NCBI GenBank assembly: GCA_002751075.1
Contig: NAOQ01000311.1
Location: forward strand, 5,194-49,675
DNA length: 44,482 bases
Direction of reading: 5' to 3'
From: Ichthyophonus hoferi
Taxonomy: Eukaryota; Opisthokonta; Ichthyosporea; Ichthyophonida; Ichthyophonidae
Position numbers and translations under genes: made by a program. Positions 35,093-44,482 of this stretch are shown in pieces. The notes below the pieces were generated by a model. That model did no database searches. It was not told where the DNA came from and saw only the letters and a list, made by a program, of their open reading frames with translations. Each line of letters opens with the position of its first letter. Within the stretch, counting starts at the first letter, position 1.

Positions 35093-35647
35093 TAAAAAAT
35101 AAAAAAATTTGTACAAGACATGATGAAGCATTTGGCCAAACACTTACAGAGGTTGAAATACTTAGACGGAAAGCAAGTGTGCACTCTCTCTCTACCACCA
35201 GCTCAGAAAAAAGATACCAGCCAGACCTATCCATACCACATGAGGCATAGGCAGTCATGGAAATCAACTTATATGGTCAAGGTTTACTTAATTCGGTTCA
35301 TGCAGCTATAGATTTCTCTCAATGGGATCAATGAGAGGAAGTAATGCAACAGAAAATGGAAGTCTTATCCAATAATTCTACATAAATAATAATGGGAAAA
35401 CCTAAGGGAGAACACCTGTTAAATTCTTTATGGGCATTTAACATGCCAAGAAAACATTACAAAATATAAGGCATGACTGGTAGTGATGGGCAATTGCCAA
35501 AGGAAAAGCATTGACTACTTTGATATAGAGTAGCCAGTTCACTCCTTAAATACCATAGGTCTTTTGCTAGCAATAGCAGCATCCAAGGATATGGAAGTAG
35601 TGAAACTGAACATAGTAGAAGCTTATATAAATGGAAAGCTGACGAAT

Positions 35648-35664
35648 GATATATATATATATGC
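35648..35664. repeat. (AT)n microsatellite
   Basis: Short TATA dinucleotide run inside the copia RT region. Similar runs occur at about 19291-19307, 23799-23816 and 43848-43857. Confidence 0.8.
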
Positions 35665-36908
35665 ACTAGTCTGAAGGCTTCGGGAACTTGGATTTCCACA
35701 TTGAGTATGCAAACATCAAAGATCATTATATAGTCTAAAGCAATCTGCTTTAATATGACAGTTCACCTTGGTTGCATTTTTGACCACACAATATTATTTC
35801 CCAGCCAGTTTTGACCCATGTCTGTTTGTTTCCCATGGAGCACCCCAAGTTTTGGCCAGATTTACTTATGTTGTTGACATGTTAGTTGTCTTCAACAGTA
35901 TTGTTGTTATCCAAAGTTTAATCAGAACATGAAAAAGCAGTTTTAAATCAGAGAGAAGAAATTTCCAACAAAATATTTGGAATACCAGATTTGGAAAAAT
36001 AGTCAGGAGTCCAGGAGGAATACATTCAGGAAATGTTAAGGTCATATAACATAGAAGGTGTTAAGTGAACCATGTCCCCCATACTCCCAAATCATGTGTC
36101 TGACCTAAACAAAAACATGGATTTAATATTAAGGTGTAACATAAGAGAATACCAGAAAACAATAGATCCTCTTCTATGGATATCCTTACTAACTAGACCA
36201 GATATAGCTTTTGCCGTTAGTTACTTGGGAGGTTTGACCTCCAATCTATTTGAATCCCATTAGAAAATGCTACTTCTTTTTATGTGATATCTTAACACAT
36301 TTCCGAACCTAGGACTGGTGTATTACAAAGTACCATTGGAACTTAGGGCGAACAAAGATGCAGACTTTGTAGGAGAAAGTACCACCAGTAAGTCAACAAC
36401 AAGATGTATATCTTTTTAAAACAACATACCAATGCTATGGTTTAGCAAGAAACAATCAACAGTAACATTTTCAAGCACAGAGGCTAAATGTGTTGCACTC
36501 AGTGCAACTATGCATGATATTATATGGATTTCAAATGTGTTAAAAAGTGTTGGTTTTTAGTGAGGTCCAGTTCCTGTTTATGAGAACACTAATTCACCTA
36601 TTTGGATTTCAAAAAACAACAAAATCACTAAGAACACAAATCATATCCATGTTAAGGACCACACCAAGGAAACCATCCCTGGTGGGGTCATTAATCTTAA
36701 GGCAATCTTAACCCATAACCAGAAAGCAGACATTTTCACCAAGGCCCTAACCTCAGCTTAACTCATGAATGCACACCAAATTTTAACCTTGTACGAGTAA
36801 GTAGCATCTTTCACAGATATGTGGTGATGTAGGTGGGGTATTGAAATGCTTCACTCACTACAATTCTTTTAACCAACAACCTCATAATGTGTAAATTATT
36901 ATTTTTTA

Positions 36909-37415
36909 TATAACATTGAACTTTTAGATATTGAGAAACATTTAAGATGAGGTTACACTTAGTAATTAAGACATAGATATCAATTAAAGATAATTGATTA
37001 ATTCAATGATTTCACTACTTGCATTTTATTAGGACTAGATACTTAGTGCAGTCTGGGTGTAAATATACTATGTTTTTAAAGTGTTGGGCATTGGTTTTAA
37101 TCACACACACAATGATTAATGACACGCATGATATGTAAATTTAGGAATGATCCTTTTAATAGTTACTAATCGATTTTTTTTAAACAACGGTTAATATGCA
37201 AGTTCTTGAATAATCCTTTGAATAATAATTGGACAACTTGTTCCTAAGAACACGTTATAGAAGAGTCACATTTAAGTTACTATTGGGAAATATGTTTATA
37301 CATGTGCAATAATAACGTGATCAACTTGACTTGACACAACTTAACAACTATGTAACCAGCAAGCCCAAACTTAATCTGGATCCTGCTTGTAATTTACAAG
37401 AATAAACTTAAGTAT
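36909..37415 (+). repeat. LTR-E copy 3, 3' LTR of the 31-37 kb element
   Basis: Begins TATAACATTGAAC, the counterpart of TGTAGCATTG. Shares CTTAGTGCAGTCT, TTTAATCACACACA, GAATAATCCTTTGAAT and CAAACTTAATCTGGATCC with the other copies. Confidence 0.75.
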
Positions 37416-37443
37416 TAAATATTTATTGTATATTTGATTAGAA

Positions 37444-38225
37444 TGGAAGAAACCACAAATATCAATCTGGCTAAGAAGCCTTTTCTGAGCTTGATAAAGT
37501 GAAACTGAACATGGCTATAAACGTTGCGAATGATAAATTTATTGGCTGTGTCTCTGGACCACTTTTCTATATGAGAACCCTCATGAGATGTCTTATTTAT
37601 TGTTATGTTCTGTATATGGGGTAACAAATTTCCCCATAGTTACCTCTAAGTATAATCAAATGAATTAACTGTTTATTTATAATAGTCAATCAAGTAACTA
37701 TAAAAAATGTACGACAGTAATCAACTGCTTATTTCATATCAAACATGGTGTTGTTATAATGATTAGTTATATGTTGTTAAATAATAAAACATCTATTTGA
37801 TCTATAGGAAATTGAGTCTAGTAAATAATATTTTATCTATATCACATATATTGCTATTCCAGACAGCTATTCTAAAATAATACACGATACAAACAATAAG
37901 ACAGAAAGCATAATCACCAAACAGAACTCATGATTCTTTTTAAGTTTCTAAGATATCCAAAGCTAGCATCCTGCACTTGCTTCTCTACTGGATTGATTTG
38001 TTCTCAAAGTTAGGATTGAGTAATTAATTCTAATTAGAGCCAATCACATGCTAAAGTCTCTTTCAATTCTGGGCCAATAATATTATTGATGCCACGATTT
38101 TATAGAACTTACAAAAAGCAAAAGCGTTTGTGCTTCATAAATTAAACACGTAGTTATAGTTTAATTACAACTTGTAATAATATTATAGTACACAATGTTT
38201 GAATATACAATTAACGACTTAACAT
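37444..38225 (+). repeat. LTR-F copy 2
   Basis: Parallels 43867..44482 for about 600 bp or more: GGCTAAGAAGCC, CTAGTAAATAATATT, CCAAAGCTAGC-TCCTGCACTT, GATTGA-TAATTAATT, ATAATATTAT-GTA-ACAAT, and ATATACAATTAA at the far end. Confidence 0.75.
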
Positions 38226-39160
38226 ATTAACCAGATGAGTAATAATTAATTTTTGTTTTAATCCTGGCAAAATATATTGTTTTAACAATCAAAAATCAAT
38301 TGAATGTGAAGTGCTTAGCCCATTAACCAGCTATTTTCAGTCCAGTTTAGGATTTTAATTGCAAGACAGTAATTTGGTTTGACTCATGGAATAGCATACA
38401 ATGGGTCTGTCTTAAAATTAAGGTTCAATACCAGTAGATAAGTAAATATACAATATGCATGTCTCTTTAGTAGAGTTTCATTTTATTAAAAATATGCGAG
38501 AATCTGAAGGTGTCGGTACACATTCGTATTTACACCTTATCTTGCTCTAATCTATCAACGTCTTCTACTCCTGGTTGAAGGTCTGATATTAGTAAAATAT
38601 CGGTTTAACTAAGTGGAGTGAAACCTAATTTCAGTCTCTTTTGATGGCCGATGTCAATCGATAATAATACCCTGACTGCATTGGCAAATTTGTGTTTCGA
38701 AATAAAGTTGGTGCTGTAATTATATAAATTTCCTAGATTGTCGAATAGTTGTTTACTAAAGATATTGCTAGACATAATTGAGTATTTAAGCTACTTTTAA
38801 AGTTGAATAAGTTAAATAGCTTTTTGTAAAGTGTTTTTTATTAAATAAAGGTTACTGAGTGTTGATCACGATAAAAATCATGTACTGTGACTTAGCCCGT
38901 ATCTTAGTACCAACGCTGCTGTCATTTTTATATACCCCTCACTAAGTTAGCAATAATTAAAGCAGTAATTATTAGTAAATTTATCCTATGTTAGACTATG
39001 TGTGTTGATGATGAGATGTAATGTAATGCATTTTTTCTGGCTAGATAAATTATATCTTTAATAGCTGATAGAGCTGTTCTTATTGTTTGATCAAGACGCA
39101 TTTCCCGCTTGTAACTAAAATAACAATCCTAATTAAGATTGCGTAGTATTTTTTTAGCGA
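38226..39160. other. AT-rich unassigned region
   Basis: No domain recognised. AATAAAGTTGGTGCTGT at 38701 resembles the LTR-D end plus primer-site motif seen at 20918, so decayed LTR sequence may be present. Confidence 0.35.
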
Positions 39161-40880
39161 TTGTAGGATATATTTAATGACAGGTGGGAAATATTTGCAC
39201 TTCAACATAGATAGTAATGAGCCCCTCAAATCAAAAGACACCAGTTAGGACTTTTGCTACCTTTAAGCATAAATCATCTTTGACTCTGGCTAACACTAAC
39301 ATGTCTGGAGCTGTAGCAATCAAGGAAAAGAAAAAGCAGAGGTTTCTTTTTTTTTCTTCTTAGATCTGAGTAAGAACCAGTCTACCCAGAAACGCCTCTT
39401 TAAGAAAGACATCAACTCTGCCAGTCAAAAGACCAATGAAGCAAAGTCAAGTAAATAATCAGAGGAAAATAGTCTATGCATGGTCTTTGATTCTCAAGAA
39501 GAATCATCATATACCACTGCAGATCACAACAATTGATAAATTTTATGTGCTGCATTTGAGCTAAACTGAGTGTGGGTGGAGTGTTCATACTGGGTCTGAG
39601 ATCATCATACTCAGATGGTTGGCTATAGTGAGCTATGTAGTCCGATTGTAGTTTACAATATGGCTGGAGTAGAAGCCTGGTTTGCAAGAGAAAGATATCT
39701 TCCTGCCAAGAATAGTCATAAAGAAAGGAAGTGTTTTCCTCTTCATCTTTAAATGTGTCCATGCAATATTGTCTGCATAGGGTGGTAATGGAAAAAAAAT
39801 TGTGATTTATGCCTGGAGCACAAAGGATGTTCGTTATATAGAATGATACCGTGATCTGCGCTACTGATGAAAGGAGAAATTAAAGGAGACAAAGTTAGTG
39901 AATGCCCCATGACGTATACAAATATGCCAAGAGTATCCACTGTTAACAAGAAAAACTCCAGCAGGGAAATGGTTAATAGATGATGACGACTCTTGGCCAG
40001 AATTAATTTTTACAATGGGAAACGTATTAGTAGGCGTGATTATACACTGAGACTCCAATGTGTATAGTCTAGCCATGTTTACATGAGGCTTAGGTTGTGA
40101 AAGATTATAACGGAATTTATATTATGTCAGTTTATTGGCTGATGGAGTCATGGTAATGGAGTATATTGTGCTATTCTTGTTGGTGATGAAAACAGTGTTG
40201 GCAGTCACTCATCTCAAAGAAAAAATATATTTTGTCATTGGTTGGGTGTGTTTTTGTTGAAGGAACACTTGGCTGTAGTCTGAGTAACATGGGGTTCAGT
40301 GTAAAGCTGACAAGGAGATTGTTAAGGCATTGCATGTAACCCCAATCACTGTCACTGGCACTTTGTGGTAGCCTTTGGGTGTTCTGCGGGTGCTTAAAGG
40401 TGGTTGTTCCTTTTAATCTGGCCATTGCATTATAGAGAGTAGGCAATGTGGGTTGGTGGAAACTTTGAATGGATAAAAATGTATGACAAAAGCTGGAGCA
40501 AAATACTAAGAGAGTAATTACCGATAAAACGTGAGCCTTGAGTAGGGATTGTAAAGGTATTTCCTTCTAGGTAGCTAGCTAGGCCACTGTATTGAGTGAG
40601 AAACTCTGTTAGGGACTTAGTATGTAGACCATGAACTTCTGTAATATCATTGATCATTGCATGATTGATGGGTTGTCCATTTTGCTGGTGTTTTATAGCA
40701 TGCTTCAAGAAGTTAGATTTAATTAAAAGCCTGTTGTGTAATGTCAAGATCTCGTATGGAGATATTGTGACATTTGTTAAGGCTGATGAAATGAAGGTAA
40801 GCATAGCATAGTGCCTCATTAGAGGATGGTTGGTGTGTGCATCTAATACTAATACGGTTGACAGGAGTTGGATCATAATT
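39161..40880 (-). mobile_element. Ty1/copia gag-protease fossil, distal part
   Basis: Minus strand: gag 40876-40171 (open 148-codon stretch with HNRLLIKSNFLKHAIKH), then protease about 40076-39750 with FLVNSGYSWHICI, where copia proteases have a DSG-type active site followed by H-I. Left of 39750 the reading is uncertain. Its proximal part lies at 42100-43018, separated by the LTR-E insertion. Several breaks. Confidence 0.6.
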
Positions 40881-41619
40881 CAATCAGTGTTCATAATTGA
40901 CTTGACAGCACAACATCAAAAAATTTCTCTTTCCAATCCTGAAAAAAGGTTAGCTGGGTGAGAATTGACAGTGAAAATTAGTTTTATCAGAATCTGTCGC
41001 CTATACATAAATATAACTATAAATGGGTAAATAACCCATATTTGGTAAGGGATACTACTGGGCTATGGAATGAACATCAAGATAGGAGATATAGTGATAC
41101 ATACGTACATGGATACACACTATATCTATATACTCCCTCCTTCTTACTCTTTCGACGTAAAGAACACTAGGTCAGCAACTGCTCCCATTGTCTGATCACA
41201 AGGTGGAAACTTGCTCCATCTTTGTTCAAGTGTAAACTTAACTGCATCAGCCTGATTAGGGGGAAATGGCACAACTTCCTTGTTGAATTTGATACCAATG
41301 TTGATGGTGAAAATTATTTGAATGCATTATCTTTCAAGGTGGCTCCGATTCGTATTGTATTCCATGATTCAGGGTTGGAGAATGTGTATCCACCTACCTC
41401 TTCTAAGAATATTATAGTACTTTTTGCTAGCCTTAATTGGTAATTTAAGTCAGCTACCTTGAAAGAGAGATATAAACAGGCCCAGCATGCGATGAAGAAT
41501 TCAATTTTATTTGTTATAGATATAGCCGTCTTCCTTTTGAACCTGGTAACGCTGGGAGTTGCCGTCGCTCTCCTTGAAACTACCATTGATACTACCTACA
41601 GACGACACAAAGAGATTAA
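40881..41619. other. Internal sequence of inserted LTR-E element, coding strand unclear
   Basis: Both strands show long open stretches. On the minus strand, following the LTR-E, a gag-like stretch is expected and one piece reads QADAVKFTLEQRWSKFPP near 41230. The plus strand is also unusually open from about 40985 to 41734. No domain recognised on either. Confidence 0.35.
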
Positions 41620-42071
41620 GTCTTTGGTATGGGATTTTATTTTGATAACCCATATAACCGGAAGGATTAAAATTAAGTCTGTGCAGTCTGGTTATGTAGT
41701 TATTAGTCCAGGTCAATACCAGTTGATCTTGTGATACACACCAGAATATATGCATATCCTCGTCTAGGGGTTCTACCAATCCGTGTTGTTTGTAACATAT
41801 TCTCTAATGATTATTCAAAAAAAAAAAAATTTACTACATATCTTGCTTGTATTATGCATCATTACACATGCGTAGAAATTAATGGCCAACACTATCTAAT
41901 AGCCACGGTGAATTCCCTACTTAAATTTTCTTTTGCAATCTCTTATAATTAAATGAAAACTAATGACACTATGTAAATAATTAATTGCCATTAATTGGCC
42001 TCTAACTCTTACAGACCAGTTGACACCTTATTGTAAATGCTATTGAATATTTAGAGGTACAATGCAAAACA
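41620..42071 (-). repeat. LTR-E copy 4
   Basis: Minus strand TGTTTTGCATTGTACCTC ... GAATAATCATTAGAGAATAT ... GATCAACTGGTATTGACC ... AAAATAAAATCC, parallel to copy 1 throughout. It interrupts the minus-strand copia gag. Confidence 0.65.
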
Positions 42072-42099
42072 GACAATAGGCATTGTAGTCCTGTAAAAA

Positions 42100-43018
42100 A
42101 AATCATGAATTATTTAGTCTAATACTTGTGGGAGCTGAAATACTTCAAATTTTAGATTGGTTGGTTGGTTGGTTGTAGGAACAATTTTTTCTGTTTTTGA
42201 TATTTGTGTTGATACCAATGGATCTTGTTTTGATTGACGTGGTGACAATTTTTCATGAGTAAATTTAGTAAAGATGGACTGAGGGTCAGTATTCATGGCC
42301 AAAGGATTGACAGGAAGTATTCTAGAGTTGAAGTTTTTTATGCTTTGAATAAAGTTGGAGTTAAGATTGTTCATGTTCCAGGAAAAAGCAGCAAGGGTAT
42401 CATCTCATTGTTTTAGTGCTGGCAGGAAAAGCACTAATTGTTTAGCAATAAAATTTTATATTGCAGCATTGGTAATTGGCGTGAGAATGGTAGAGTTTGA
42501 TATGATTGCTTGTGTTTGAAAAAGGTTCTGGGCGTTCAATATATAGCTAAACTGTATTAGTGTAGGTATTTTTGTATTTACTAATGGAGTAGCTATTGGT
42601 AGTGCATTGGTTCTCTCTATGAATGGTGAGACAATCTCTAGTGGAATAGATTTGTTATTTTTATGAAAATACTCCTCTATTATTGAGATGTATAGGGAAT
42701 ATGTTTATAATATCTAAGTCTGTGATGAATGTGAGTGTATCTTGACGTATGATGTAAGGCAGGTGAAAACATACGAGAAGAGCTTGTAACCCTATCGTGA
42801 TTTGGATTTGATTCTCTGGGCTCTATCAGTTGATTGTACTTCAAGACTAATTTCTTATTTGCGGTCAAGATCTCTCCTGTCTCTGTTTCTGCTGTATCTG
42901 TTTGGTAGTCGACTATAGTGTTGAAGTTGGGATCTAAGTATGTGCGAGTTCTCTTGTTTATATTTTTTGCGGAGCTGACAGAAAGTGAAACTTGGTCCTC
43001 GTTGGTAATTTCAGTCAT
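42100..43018 (-). mobile_element. Gag start and proximal gag of the minus-strand fossil
   Basis: Frame 43018..42680 begins MTEITNEDQVSLSVSSAKN and contains DYQTDTAETETGEILTANKK, which resembles NFQTTETNPETGESWM in the gag-like fragment at 17.9 kb. Frame 42374..42114 continues it, Pro/Ser/Lys-rich. The right part overlaps the repeat shared with 25055. Confidence 0.5.
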
Positions 43019-43400
43019 ATCGGAAATGTAAGTTCTGTCTGGACGGATGTATCCTAGGCTTATTAGTTGTTTCTGTTTCAGATTCCTAAGGCATAATTTA
43101 ACTGACTTGAATAGTTTAATTCAATCAGGTGCTCATTGATCGCTTAGTTTAATAGTTTTCAATTTTGACTCCAGTCGTTTACGTGTTTATAACTTTAAAA
43201 AATGCTAGCGCAGATAGATTTGTTTTACACTTGAACAGATTTCTAGAGTCAAGAGTTTTAAGTGTGTGTATGACAACATTATATGTATACTATATGCAAT
43301 ACTATGTTTCCAATTGGTTCAAGTATTTTTTTTTTTCAGTCATATAGTAACGCACTAGAAATACTGCGTTTATACTGATAACAATATGCCCAATAAAGTT
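42815..43400 (+). repeat. LTR-D copy e
   Basis: Counterpart of 25055..25450, with about 160 extra bases near 42890-43070. Ends CCCAATAAAGTTA at about 43400, with no R6 leader following. By eye about 70-75 percent alike. Confidence 0.6.
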
Positions 43401-43515
43401 AATGTTGGGATTAAATGTCAGGCATAGTTTATAAGATTTATAATATCATAGAAATAGTATATTTATTAAGTAATATGTTTAATATTAATTCAAGTACAAC
43501 TACACAATGGATAAA

Positions 43516-43627
43516 TTGTATTGGCGTGTGATTTTACTACGTAATGACAGGATTATATTGGCTTGTGTTTTACTACATGTAATAGCGGGATTGTATTGGT
43601 TTTTGCTTTTTATCAGGGACAGCATAA
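43516..43627 (+). repeat. Three-unit tandem repeat of 37-38 bp
   Basis: Units begin TTGTATTGGCGTGTG (43516), TTATATTGGCTTGTG (43553) and TTGTATTGGTTTTTG (43591). The first two share TTTTACTAC-TGTAAT or GTAAT and end in GGA. The third is more diverged. Confidence 0.75.
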
Positions 43628-43866
43628 CCAATACTTCGTTGTTCGGAAAGCCATATTAATAATATTTTATTAGTTTTATGTTTAGTGTTGCTAAAAAATA
43701 TATATTGCTATTGCAGAAATATAGTGTTAGACGTTTTTATTTAACCAATATAGAACATATTTTATCTATAATATATAATTATATAGTATTAAACTTTTTT
43801 TAGTTCAACCAGGCTAATTTCAAAAGATTAGCCCCTAAGCCAGGGGTATATATATATAACTGAAAA

Positions 43867-44482
43867 TGTAAGGAACCAGAGATTTCCGTTTGGCTAAGAA
43901 GCCATTTGTGTAATTTAGACAATAGCATCTTAGTGCTGTTTGAGATGTCACTGATGACTATGTCACCAGCTGAGTCTTTTGACTATTTCTCTATACGAGA
44001 CCCCTTTCGGATGGTCTCGTTTATTCTTTTATCGGGCTCTGAATATATAAATCTCTATATTCTTACTTCTGAATAGTAAAGTCAAGGTGTAGATCTAACA
44101 AAAAATATTCTAGTAAATAATATTCTCTTTATTTTAGCCTATACAGTTATTATATAAGTAAATAAGAAAGAATGTATAACTACCAGAACAGAACTTGCAG
44201 CTTTTTTTAAAATTTTACAAGATAACCAAAGCTAGCGTCCTGCACTTACTTTTATACTCGATTGTTTATTATTTCAAGGCGAGATTGATTAGTTAATTCC
44301 AATTAGAATCGATGACAAAGCTTGGCTTCGTTATTGCACCAATAACATAGTCGATGGCGCGAGCTCATATAACTTGTAGAAGCAAAAGGTTGCGCATTTC
44401 AGGGATTAGACACGCAATCAAAAATTATAATTAAATTTTTTTGATAATATTATTGTATACAATTTTCAAATATACAATTAAT
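43867..44482 (+). repeat. LTR-F copy 3, running off the right edge
   Basis: Starts TGTAAGGAACCAGAG. Contains CACCAGCTGAGTC, CTATACGAGACC and GAATATATAAATC (possible TATA box), then follows copy 2 to the window end at ATATACAATTAAT. Confidence 0.75.

Larger units (their letters stand above)
31225..36908 (+). mobile_element. Ty1/copia element between LTR-E copies, broken, with nested insertion
   Basis: Gag-protease about 31250-33000, pre-integrase and integrase about 33150-34000 (YLNLAGPLGRSYSGLQYVVI, FTDEYSYYVK), RT about 35450-36010, RNase H about 36070-36800 (LTRPDIAFAVSYLGGL, VTFSSTEAKCVALSATM, KADIFTKAL). LTR-E flanks both ends in the same orientation. The stretch at about 34290-35092 is an opposite-strand insertion. 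RNase H is the best preserved part. Many breaks. Confidence 0.85.

Noticed and set aside
41222-41734. A new plus-strand protein gene with a hydrophobic segment
   Set aside because: Its right part lies in LTR-E copy 4 read backwards, and no domain or gene structure supports it; kept only as an open observation.
43940-44010. Hammerhead ribozyme (CTGATGA present in LTR-F)
   Set aside because: No correctly placed GAAA and no stem II on the same strand.

Overview
The window is AT-rich eukaryotic DNA, most likely from a small-genome animal or close relative. The one recognisable host gene (23343..24450) is a two-exon, tandem-PDZ protein resembling syntenin, a metazoan adaptor. It has a GT-AG intron and a poly(A) signal. 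I cannot name the species.

Almost everything else is a graveyard of Ty1/copia-type LTR retrotransposons, all broken many times over, plus their detached LTRs. I grouped the LTRs by comparing copies within the window: LTR-A (1849, 7029), LTR-B (12.5 and 16.5 kb), LTR-C (14144, 26284, 26936, 27865), LTR-D (18.3, 19.5, 20.6, 25.1 and 43.1 kb), LTR-E (30308, 34634, 36909, 41620), LTR-F (1, 37444, 43867), LTR-G (30611) and LTR-H (about 13.5 kb). These names are mine.

Layout: 1..1440 holds an LTR-F piece abutting a minus-strand gag-protease fossil. 1849..7245 is a plus-strand copia element between two LTR-A copies. 7246..12430 is a second plus-strand copia element whose gag carries periodic repeats. 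12.4..17.1 kb is a mosaic of LTR-B, LTR-H, LTR-C and a copia RT-RNase H fragment interrupted by another LTR-B insertion. 17.1..21.1 kb is an LTR-D cluster that includes a tandem array with a period of about 1.15-1.2 kb and a recurring palindrome-rich leader (R6). 21.6..25.05 kb is a mostly LTR-free island containing the syntenin-like gene. 25.05..28.27 kb holds LTR-D, an assembly gap and a tandem LTR-C array with a compact 566-bp internal region. 28.27..30.3 kb is a minus-strand copia pol. 30.3..37.4 kb is a plus-strand copia element between LTR-E copies, one carrying a solo LTR-G with a target duplication, and with an inverted LTR-E fragment nested inside. 37.4..44.48 kb holds LTR-F copies around a minus-strand copia gag-protease fossil that is itself interrupted by an LTR-E insertion.

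No CRISPR array, tRNA, rRNA, operon or prokaryotic feature was found. I did not find a convincing new biological system. The most unusual items are the R6 palindromic leader family, the head-to-head gag-like frames beside LTR-D, the compact tandem LTR-C element, and a perfect hairpin in the 3' flank of the syntenin-like gene.
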